In this document: positions 9,802 to 19,702 of the stretch, one piece after another
How the letters are laid out: every line of letters begins with the position of its first letter
Position numbering within the stretch: position 1 is the stretch's first letter
Assembly: GCA_947454135.1 (NCBI GenBank)
Contig: CANGJI010000003.1
Span: forward strand, 47,051 to 111,050
Direction: 5' to 3'
DNA: 64,000 nucleotides
Source: Sphingomonadaceae bacterium
Lineage (GTDB): Bacteria; Pseudomonadota; Alphaproteobacteria; Sphingomonadales; Sphingomonadaceae
Position numbers and translations under genes: made by a program
The notes under the pieces: model-generated
Databases searched by the model: none
What the model was told of the DNA's origin: nothing
The model's input: only the letters and a program-made list of their open reading frames with translations

Positions 9802-10416
9802 ATGACCGTCCACCACGGCCACGATGACGACGATATTGGCGAGGACGGCAAGGTACCGGTTCCCGCCCATGTGCAAGACGCCATCCGCACCCTGATCCGC
9901 TGGTCGGGCGATGATCCCGATCGCGAAGGCCTGCTCGATACGCCGCGCCGCGTGGCGCGCGCGTGGAAGGAATACTGCCAGGGCTATGGCGAAGACCCGG
10001 CCGCGCACCTTGCCCGCCAGTTCGAGGAAGTGGGCGGCTACAATGAACTGGTGCTGCTGAAGGACATCCCGTTCCAGTCGCACTGCGAACACCACATGGC
10101 GCCGATCATCGGGAAGGCGGCCATTGCCTACCTGCCGCGGCACAAGGTGGTCGGCATTTCCAAGCTGGCGCGCGTGCTCAATGCCTATGCGCGGCGGCTG
10201 CAGATTCAGGAGCGGCTGACCGCCGAAGTCGCGACCTGCATCTGGGACAATCTCAAGCCCCACGGGGTGGCAGTGGTGATCGAGGCGCAGCACGGCTGCA
10301 TGACGGGGCGCGGTGTACGCACGCCGGGAGTCGGCATGGTGACGAGCCGCCTGATGGGCACGTTTCTCGAAGACAATCGCAGCCGCAAGGAAGTGCTCAG
10401 CCTGATGGGCTACTGA
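9802..10416 (+). CDS. folE: GTP cyclohydrolase I
   Basis: DTPRRVARAWKEYCQGY...IPFQSHCEHHMAPIIGKAAIAYLPRHKVVGISKLARVLNAYARRLQIQERLT. Confidence 0.97.
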   Translation: MTVHHGHDDDDIGEDGKVPVPAHVQDAIRTLIRWSGDDPDREGLLDTPRRVARAWKEYCQGYGEDPAAHLARQFEEVGGYNELVLLKDIPFQSHCEHHMAPIIGKAAIAYLPRHKVVGISKLARVLNAYARRLQIQERLTAEVATCIWDNLKPHGVAVVIEAQHGCMTGRGVRTPGVGMVTSRLMGTFLEDNRSRKEVLSLMGY

Positions 10417-10449
10417 GAAGCGCAATTACGCAAGGGAACAGGCGGACAT

Positions 10450-11325
10450 ATGCAGGCAATCCTGAAACTGGCTGCTGCATCGCTGGCCCTAGCCGCGCCG
10501 ATTGCGCTGGCCGCACCCGTCATTCCGCCCGAAATCTATACCGATCCTCCCGCCGATGCCGCGCACCCGGCTCGGATGGAGGTGCTGCATATTCCGAGCG
10601 GCGGGGTGCAAATCAACGGCGTCGCCTATCTCGCGTCGGGCGCCGGTCCGCACCCGACGGTCATCATCTGCCACGGCTTGCCCGGCAACGAGAAGAACCT
10701 CGATCTGGCACAGGCGCTGCGGCGGCGGGGCTGGAACGCCATCACGTTCAACTATCGTGGTTCGTGGGGCAGCCCCGGTACGTATCGGTTCGGTCAGAAT
10801 CCGGAGGATGCCCGCGCTGTGCTGGCGTTCCTGCGGGTGCCTGCCAACGCCGCTCGCTTTGGTATCGATACGACACGGATGGCCATGGTCGGGCATTCGA
10901 TGGGCGGGTGGGTAACGGCTCTGACAGGCGCCGCTGAGCCGGACCTTCGCGGGCTCGTCATGATTTCCGCCGGCGATTTCGGCATGGTCGGCCAGATGCC
11001 GGAAGCGGACCGGACGAAGCTGGTTGCCGACAACGCCGAGACGCTCAACAATTCGGTGCAGGCGCTTTCGGCCGAACTCGGCGCGCATGCAACGGAATGG
11101 GACTATGTGAACCGCGCCGAGGCCCTGAAGGCCATGCCTCTTCTGGTGCTGACATCGGATGACGGGCTTGCCGCGCATGGCGACGTGCTGGTCGCCGCGG
11201 TACGGAAGGCTGGCGGCACCAAAGTGGAGACCGCCCATGTCGCCACGGATCACAGCTGGTCCGACCACCGCATCGATCTTGCCGCGCGGGTGATCCGCTT
11301 CCTCGAGCCGCTCCTCGGCGGATAG
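10450..11325 (+). CDS. Alpha/beta hydrolase with signal peptide
   Basis: VIICHGLPGNEKN...MAMVGHSMGGWVTALTGAAEP; catalytic-type D and H near C-terminus. Confidence 0.88.
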   Translation: MQAILKLAAASLALAAPIALAAPVIPPEIYTDPPADAAHPARMEVLHIPSGGVQINGVAYLASGAGPHPTVIICHGLPGNEKNLDLAQALRRRGWNAITFNYRGSWGSPGTYRFGQNPEDARAVLAFLRVPANAARFGIDTTRMAMVGHSMGGWVTALTGAAEPDLRGLVMISAGDFGMVGQMPEADRTKLVADNAETLNNSVQALSAELGAHATEWDYVNRAEALKAMPLLVLTSDDGLAAHGDVLVAAVRKAGGTKVETAHVATDHSWSDHRIDLAARVIRFLEPLLGG

Positions 11326-11451
11326 GTGCGTGGCGTCGCTTTGCGGCGCCCAGCAATAAAATATTACCGAACAGTCGTGTTCTGCACATCGCGGCGTGCC
11401 TATCTCTCGTTTGGACCCGGACATAATCGGGCCAACGCAGGAGACAGAACA

Positions 11452-11901
11452 ATGCGGATGTGTGCGCTCGCCCTGGCGGCGACAACTCTGGCGCTTGGCG
11501 CTCCGGCGCAGGCGATGGAATACAAGGCTGTGATCGATCACCCCGTCGGCCCGATCGCGGCCGACTATGCGGGCACGAGCCATGTCGTGATGCAGCAGGT
11601 GGGCAGTGTCGGTGCTGGCGGGCGGATGGACACGCTGCGCTGCCGGTGGACTGTTTCGCTCAAGGTGGAGCGTCACGCACGGCTTGGCGCGGGGCAGGAA
11701 GCGCGGCAGACGTTGACGCGCTCCGACGTCGTGCAGGGCTCGCTGCCGGGTTGGTGCCCGCAGCGCGAAGACGCTGCCGAGCGGATCGCGGCGCGGCATC
11801 GCGATGATCTCCACGCTGCGCTGATGGCGATGGTGGAGCAGGACCGCGCGCTGATCCTCGCCGAGACGGAACAACTGCGGGATACCCCGCGCGCGAGCTG
11901 A
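11452..11901 (+). CDS. Hypothetical exported protein
   Basis: MRMCALALAATTLALGAPAQAMEYK signal peptide; start chosen at 11452 after purine-rich GGAGACAG. Confidence 0.65.
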   Translation: MRMCALALAATTLALGAPAQAMEYKAVIDHPVGPIAADYAGTSHVVMQQVGSVGAGGRMDTLRCRWTVSLKVERHARLGAGQEARQTLTRSDVVQGSLPGWCPQREDAAERIAARHRDDLHAALMAMVEQDRALILAETEQLRDTPRAS

Positions 11902-11906
11902 ACGGC

Positions 11907-12647
11907 GTGATGGCTCGACCGGCCATGCTGGCGCTGGCGGGGGCGGCTCTGCTCCTGCCAGCTGGCGCTGCGCTGGCGGAGCCGCTTGACGCCGGTGCGG
12001 AAGCGGCCAGTGACGACATGCGCGCCGGGATCAGCTGGAGTGGAGGGAAAGCCTCGGCTTCGGTGGATGCCCGGCTCGATCTTGGTGCGCTCGACGCATC
12101 TTTGCGCGTGGCTGCGCAGCGCCGATCAGCGCGCCACGCGGGGGCGGACGTCGTCGCGGATGTGGCGGTTGGCCGGGATTGGAACTTTGGCGCGATAACC
12201 GTGCGGACTGAAGCGATCGGCCACGTCTTTGGCGGCGCGGCGCAGCGCATGGACTTTGGCGAGTTGGTGCTCGGCGCGCGCTATGGGCTGGGCCTGCTGC
12301 GACTTGCGGTGACGGCATGGTACGCCCCGCACCAGAGCACGATTGGCGGCGACAACCTGCATCTGCGGCTTGCCGGCGATGCGGGACTGCCGGGCCTGCC
12401 GATCACACTGCTGGCAAGTGCGGGCTACACCACTGGCAGCGGCAATGAACCGCGTTCGGCGCGGCTGCGGCCCGGCGGAGACTATGCCGATTGGAAGCTG
12501 GGTGCGGAATACACCCGCTATCCGCTGACATTCGGGCTGGACTACGTGGGAAATGACATCGCCGCCGTGCGGATCAAGGGTTCTCCCTTTGCAGTTCCCT
12601 CTGCCTTGGGCGAGCGCGTGGTTGCGCGTGTGCGCTTAGCCTTCTGA
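11907..12647 (+). CDS. TorF-family putative porin / outer-membrane beta-barrel-like protein
   Basis: Signal peptide; alternating amphipathic segments; WKLGAEYTRYPLTFGLDYVGNDI and C-terminal VVARVRLAF (aromatic terminus). Confidence 0.6.
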   Translation: MMARPAMLALAGAALLLPAGAALAEPLDAGAEAASDDMRAGISWSGGKASASVDARLDLGALDASLRVAAQRRSARHAGADVVADVAVGRDWNFGAITVRTEAIGHVFGGAAQRMDFGELVLGARYGLGLLRLAVTAWYAPHQSTIGGDNLHLRLAGDAGLPGLPITLLASAGYTTGSGNEPRSARLRPGGDYADWKLGAEYTRYPLTFGLDYVGNDIAAVRIKGSPFAVPSALGERVVARVRLAF

Positions 12648-12740
12648 CCGACCTGAGCGATCAGTTCCTGGGGTGTCATGGTCAAAAGCGATCACTGCCA
12701 TGAACTTTACGCGCTTCTCTCGATAAGTACCTGAGCGTAG

Positions 12741-14960
<2,220 letters not shown>

Positions 14961-14967
14961 GGCCTGG

Positions 14968-15648
14968 TCAGTCCGCAAGGGTCCGCTGGAACAACCGCCT
15001 GATCAGCCACGGCTCGAGCAGGCGGCCCAGCACCCATAGCGCGATGAAAATACCAGCGAAGACATAGGCGGTGGTGGGGGAGAAGCCTTTCTTCTCCTCA
15101 TCGCCGCCTTTCTCCTTGTTTTTCTTGTCGTCCTTGGGCTTTTCCGGCGCGGGCGCGCCGAGGAACTTGTCGACGGGATTGAGCCGGATCTCGCCCTTAT
15201 GGTCCTGCTTGCCCTTGTCCTTTTGCGCCTGTTCCTCGCTCCCCGGTTTTTCGAGCGAGCCGAGGAACACGGTCAACTGGGCGACGGCGAGGAATAGCAG
15301 GGGCGCGAGGAAGCAATAGAGCAGCGCGCGGCTGACGAGATGGTAGCGCAGCACCGCGCCGTTCTCATCCCGGTCAATCTGCAAGGTGCCGCTATCGACA
15401 ATCGAGAGAGGATCCTGCGCCAGCTGGTCATGCTTGGTCACCACGATCAGATCGCCCATGCGCGCATGGGTGGTGCCGGAATGCGCGAAAAGCGGTGCTA
15501 GGCGATGGAACGCGTCATCCGGTGCCAGCGCGGCCGGGAGAGGCACGTCGCCGCGGATATGCCAGATCCAGTGGAACAGGCGGAGGATGGGGGTTTTGAC
15601 GGCAGGGCCGGGGAAGCTGTCCATGTCCGAGGCGCTCAGCGAAGCCAC
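14968..15648 (-). CDS. Hypothetical membrane protein with Lys/Glu-rich segment between two predicted TM helices
   Basis: YCFLAPLLFLAVAQLTVFLG ... KPKDDKKNKEKGGDEEKKGFS ... AYVFAGIFIALWVLGRLLEP. Confidence 0.7.
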   Translation of the reverse strand: MASLSASDMDSFPGPAVKTPILRLFHWIWHIRGDVPLPAALAPDDAFHRLAPLFAHSGTTHARMGDLIVVTKHDQLAQDPLSIVDSGTLQIDRDENGAVLRYHLVSRALLYCFLAPLLFLAVAQLTVFLGSLEKPGSEEQAQKDKGKQDHKGEIRLNPVDKFLGAPAPEKPKDDKKNKEKGGDEEKKGFSPTTAYVFAGIFIALWVLGRLLEPWLIRRLFQRTLAD

Positions 15649-15651
15649 GCG

Positions 15652-16653
15652 TTATTCCGCCGGAACCGCAGTGTGATCGGCGAAGAACGGCTCGCGCGAT
15701 TTGCGCTCCTTCCATGCCCGCAGCCCCTCGGTGAAGGGATAGAGCATCTGCTCGCGGATAGACATGCGGCGGCCGCCTTCCATGCCGAGCAGTTCAGCTT
15801 CGCCGTCGATGCAGGTGCCGAAGAACCGGTCGATCAGGATGAAGGTGTTGCAGTAGTTGCTGCGGGTCGATTCGAAATCCTGCGAGTGGTGCAAGCTGTG
15901 ATGCTCGGTCGTGTTGAAGATGAAGCGCCACCAGCGCGGGCTGTTGAAGCGCACGTTGATGTGCTGATACGCGCCGACCGACATGCCGATGGCGCCCGCC
16001 AGCAGAAACGCGCGCGGCAGGAAATCGAACAGGCCGCCAATGCCAAGCCCGATCAGGAACAGCTCAAGCGGATTGCCGACCGCGCCTTTGTGGACGTTGA
16101 GCTGGGTGATGTAGTGATGCACCGAATGCGGCAGCCACAGCGGATACCAGTTGTGCATCCCGCGGTGCATCCAATATTGGCAGAAATCGAAGATGAAGAT
16201 GATCAGGAACGCCTGGATCAGCAACGGCAGGCTGGTGAACCAGGCGAGCTTTTCGACATCGAGGCTCTTCTGAACGGCTTCGATGATCGCATCGCTGCCG
16301 ATGTAGTTGTCAACGAGCCGCACGCAGGTTGAGGCAATGCCGACGTAAAAGAGGTCGGTGGCCAGTTCTTTCCACGTGATCTGCCAGCTCTTGTGGCGCG
16401 GGTTCACGAATTCGAGGATCTGAAGAACGACGCGAAAGCCGATCCCTATGCCGATCGCGGTCGATGCCTTGGCAATCGAATTGGGCGCATAATACCAGAA
16501 CGCGATCATGCCGAAGAGCACGACGGGCTGGAACCACGTGAAGAACAGCCGCTTGAACGCGCCGCCCTCGACCTTCGGGATATTTTCCCAGCCGATCGTG
16601 ACCGGCGATTGGGTTCCAACAATTCGCTTACCGACTCGAATACCGTCCATCAT
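15652..16653 (-). CDS. Sterol desaturase / fatty acid hydroxylase family protein
   Basis: Histidine boxes HRGMHNWYPLWLPHSVHH and TTEHHSLHHSQDF. Confidence 0.92.
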   Translation of the reverse strand: MMDGIRVGKRIVGTQSPVTIGWENIPKVEGGAFKRLFFTWFQPVVLFGMIAFWYYAPNSIAKASTAIGIGIGFRVVLQILEFVNPRHKSWQITWKELATDLFYVGIASTCVRLVDNYIGSDAIIEAVQKSLDVEKLAWFTSLPLLIQAFLIIFIFDFCQYWMHRGMHNWYPLWLPHSVHHYITQLNVHKGAVGNPLELFLIGLGIGGLFDFLPRAFLLAGAIGMSVGAYQHINVRFNSPRWWRFIFNTTEHHSLHHSQDFESTRSNYCNTFILIDRFFGTCIDGEAELLGMEGGRRMSIREQMLYPFTEGLRAWKERKSREPFFADHTAVPAE

Positions 16654-16801
16654 GTGTCCCCATGGTGCGGTGCAGCGACGGGGAGGATGGCGAATATTTG
16701 ACAGTCGTCAAGCCCGTAACATCAGGCTTTTTGGGGCAATTCATGCCGCAGAGCTGCGCGGTATGCGCTGCACTGCGGCATGAGTATTACGAAGTATTAC
16801 G

Positions 16802-17281
16802 TCACAGGTTCTCGAGCACATACTCGGCCGAGGAGACCTTGAAGTCGCCCGGCGCTTCGACATGGAGCTGTTCGACGGTGCCGTCGTTGATAACCATGGC
16901 AAAACGCTGGCCGCGGATGCCGAGGCCGAAGCCGGTGCCGTCCATGGTGAGGCCGAGCGCCTTGGCGAAATCGCCGTTGCCATCCGCCAGCATGGTGACG
17001 TCGGCCGAACCAGCCGCCGCGCCCCAGGCCTTCATCACGAAGGGATCGTTGACCGCGGTGCAGGCGATCTCGTCGACGCCCTTGGCGCGAATCTCGGCAG
17101 CCTTCTCGACGAAGCCGGGGAGGTGCTTGGCCGAGCAGGTGGGGGTGAAGGCACCCGGCACCGAAAACAGCGCGACGCGCTTGCCGGCAAAGTATTCGGC
17201 GGACTGCACCGCATCGATGCCGTCGGCAGTGGCTTTCACCAGCTTCACGTCAGGCAGCTTGTCTCCAACTGCAATCGTCAT
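16802..17281 (-). CDS. Peroxiredoxin (Prx5/AhpE-type)
   Basis: MTIAVGDKLPDVKL...GKRVALFSVPGAFTPTCSAKHLPGFVEKA. Confidence 0.95.
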   Translation of the reverse strand: MTIAVGDKLPDVKLVKATADGIDAVQSAEYFAGKRVALFSVPGAFTPTCSAKHLPGFVEKAAEIRAKGVDEIACTAVNDPFVMKAWGAAAGSADVTMLADGNGDFAKALGLTMDGTGFGLGIRGQRFAMVINDGTVEQLHVEAPGDFKVSSAEYVLENL

Positions 17282-17494
17282 GGGCAAGGATCCTCTTGTT
17301 GTGTTGATATGTGCGTTGATGCGCAGTGGTGGATATAGGCGCGGTGTGTGACAGCGCAACCATCGGACCACCACCGGGCAAGCCGACCGGCTGATGGTTA
17401 AACCCGCTTCACCGCGGTTCTTGAAGAACCGGTAAAACGAAAAGGGTCAGTCTCGTCCCCGAAGCAACGAAGGCTTCGAGAGGAGAATCGGGAC

Positions 17495-18013
17495 ATGCGC
17501 CTTGGCAAACTCGGGAAGTCGCTCATGGCCGCCAGCCTTGCCGGCGTTCTTGCGGGGGGCACTGCTTCGGCCGCTTCAGCGGCGCCGTCGTGCTGGTCCG
17601 CTGAGATGGAGCGCGCGGCCCGGCTCAGGCAACTCGATGTCATGCTGATGGTCGGTTCGCTGCGCTGCCGGAGCACGGCGCAGGACTACCGCGCTGCTTA
17701 CGACCGCTTCCTGCTGCGGCACCGTCCAGTCCTGGGGCGGGCAAATCTCAGGATGCTGAGCGAGATGCGCCTCAAGCTCGGCTTTGCCGGAGCGGCGGAG
17801 TCCCTCGACAAGGCAAGCGTGCGCATGGCGAACCGCTATGGTCAGGAGGGCGGCTATGGCTGCGCGGACCTTGCGGAGGTCACGGCGGCGCTTGCGAGAA
17901 GTGGGCCAGAAGCGCTCACGGATGCCGCCGACATGCTGGTGGGCGATGACGTCACGATGGCGACCTGCCCGGTGCAGGTCGCCACTGCCGATCCGCTGCC
18001 CAGTCGCCGCTAA
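17495..18013 (+). CDS. Hypothetical exported protein
   Basis: MRLGKLGKSLMAASLAGVLAGGTASAASAAPSC signal peptide. Confidence 0.7.
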   Translation: MRLGKLGKSLMAASLAGVLAGGTASAASAAPSCWSAEMERAARLRQLDVMLMVGSLRCRSTAQDYRAAYDRFLLRHRPVLGRANLRMLSEMRLKLGFAGAAESLDKASVRMANRYGQEGGYGCADLAEVTAALARSGPEALTDAADMLVGDDVTMATCPVQVATADPLPSRR

Positions 18014-18027
18014 ACAATCCGGATGTG

Positions 18028-18047
18028 ATATAAAGACTTCTTTATAT
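18028..18047. promoter_or_regulatory. 20-bp palindrome upstream of ahcY (candidate SahR-type ArsR-family operator)
   Basis: ATATAAAGA-CT-TCTTTATAT, perfect 9-bp arms in AT-rich promoter DNA. Confidence 0.65.
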
Positions 18048-18062
18048 ACTAATTGCGCAATG

Positions 18063-18117
18063 GCGAGAGGCCCGCTAAGGGGATGGCATTGCAGCCCTCC
18101 TCAAGGCGGGCTCTCGT
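18063..18117 (+). ncRNA. Structured 5' leader of ahcY (riboswitch-like candidate, class unassigned)
   Basis: CGAGA/TCTCG plus GCCCGC/GCGGGC long stem with one bulged G, inner AGGG/CCCT helix, just before the ahcY SD. Confidence 0.45.
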
Positions 18118-18147
18118 CGTTTGAACTGCAATCTTGGAGACTGCCTC

Positions 18148-19563
18148 GTGGCCAGCGTGCTTGACGCCCAGAAGGACTATGTGATCGCCGATATCGGCCT
18201 TGCCGACTTCGGGCGCGCCGAAATCAGGATTGCAGAGACGGAAATGCCCGGCCTCATGGCGCTGCGTGAAGAGTTCGGGGCCTCGCAGCCCTTGAAGGGC
18301 GCGCGCATCACCGGTTCGCTCCACATGACGATCCAGACCGCCGTGCTGATCGAGACGCTGACCGCGCTCGGCGCCGAGGTCCGCTGGGCCACCTGCAACA
18401 TCTTCTCGACCCAAGACCACGCTGCCGCCGCAATCGCCGCTGCCGGCATTCCGGTCTTCGCGGTCAAGGGCGAAAGCCTTGCCGAATACTGGGACTATGT
18501 CGGCTCGATCTTCGATTGGGATGACGGCAACGGCCAGACCGCCAACATGATCCTCGACGACGGCGGCGATGCCACCATGTTCGCGCTGTGGGGCGCGCGC
18601 GTCGAAGCGGGTGAAAAGCTGTTCGAGCCCAGCAATGCCGAGGAAATCGAGTTCGTCCGCGCGCTCACCGCGTTCCTCAAGAAGAAGCCCGGCTACCTCA
18701 CGGCGTCGGTCAGGAACATCAAGGGCGTCTCGGAAGAGACCACCACGGGCGTCCACCGCCTCTACCAGATTGCCAAGGACGGCAAGCTTCCGTTCCCCGC
18801 GATCAACGTGAACGACTCGGTGACGAAGTCGAAGTTCGACAACCTCTATGGCTGCAAGGAATCGCTGGTTGACGCGATCCGCCGCGCCACCGACGTCATG
18901 CTCGCCGGCAAGGTCGCCTGCGTTGCCGGCTTCGGCGACGTCGGCAAGGGTTCGGCCGCCTCGCTGCGCCAGGGCGGCGCGCGTGTCATGGTCACCGAGA
19001 TCGATCCGATCTGCGCGCTGCAGGCGGCGATGGAAGGCTATGAAGTCGTCACGATGGAAGAAGCGGTCAAGCGCTGCGACATCTTCGTGACCGCGACCGG
19101 CAACGAGGACGTGATCACCGCCGACCACATGAAGGCGATGAAGCCCATGTCGATCGTGTGCAACATCGGCCACTTCGACAGCGAGATCCAGATCGCCGCG
19201 CTGTCGAACTACAAGTGGACCGAAGTGAAGCCGGGCACCGACCTCGTCGAGTTCCCCGACGGCAAGCAGATCATCGTGCTCGCCAAGGGCCGCCTCGTGA
19301 ACCTCGGCTGCGCCACCGGCCACCCGAGCTTCGTCATGAGCGCCAGCTTTACCAACCAGACGCTGGCCCAGATCGAGCTGTTCACCAAGAACGAGCAGTA
19401 CAAGAACGACGTCTACGTGCTGCCCAAGCACCTCGACGAAAAGGTTGCGGCGCTGCACCTCGCCAAGCTCGGCGTTCAGCTCTCGAAGCTGTCGGACAAG
19501 CAGGCCGCCTACATCGGCGTGCCGCAGCAGGGGCCGTTCAAGCCGGATCACTACCGCTACTGA
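18148..19563 (+). CDS. ahcY: Adenosylhomocysteinase
   Basis: [34 protein letters not shown]...[16 protein letters not shown]...; GTG start at 18148 after GGAG. Confidence 0.98.
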   Translation: MASVLDAQKDYVIADIGLADFGRAEIRIAETEMPGLMALREEFGASQPLKGARITGSLHMTIQTAVLIETLTALGAEVRWATCNIFSTQDHAAAAIAAAGIPVFAVKGESLAEYWDYVGSIFDWDDGNGQTANMILDDGGDATMFALWGARVEAGEKLFEPSNAEEIEFVRALTAFLKKKPGYLTASVRNIKGVSEETTTGVHRLYQIAKDGKLPFPAINVNDSVTKSKFDNLYGCKESLVDAIRRATDVMLAGKVACVAGFGDVGKGSAASLRQGGARVMVTEIDPICALQAAMEGYEVVTMEEAVKRCDIFVTATGNEDVITADHMKAMKPMSIVCNIGHFDSEIQIAALSNYKWTEVKPGTDLVEFPDGKQIIVLAKGRLVNLGCATGHPSFVMSASFTNQTLAQIELFTKNEQYKNDVYVLPKHLDEKVAALHLAKLGVQLSKLSDKQAAYIGVPQQGPFKPDHYRY

Positions 19564-19602
19564 GGCGGGCCGAAGGGCTTAGGCTATCCCCGGACGGAAA
19601 CG

Positions 19603-19630
19603 AGGCCCGCACGAAAGTGTGGGCCTTTTT
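19603..19630 (+). terminator. Rho-independent terminator of ahcY
   Basis: AGGCCCGCAC-GAAA-GTGTGGGCCT followed by TTTT. Confidence 0.85.
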
Positions 19631-19702
19631 CGTGCGGCGATCCCACAGCTTGTGCGGCCCTGCGCATTGTAATTTGCAGCGCCGCACCCTAGCCAAGCAA
19701 GG

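Noticed and set aside
18063-18117. Assigning the ahcY leader to the known SAH or SAM-II riboswitch class
   Set aside because: Conserved core sequences of those classes were not recognisable by eye; left as unassigned structured leader.
18049-19551. 500-aa antisense ORF opposite ahcY, and similar antisense ORFs opposite divL (20495..21997), addA (28088..29566) and the M28 peptidase (31051..32508)
   Set aside because: All mirror strongly conserved plus-strand genes; typical high-GC artefacts.
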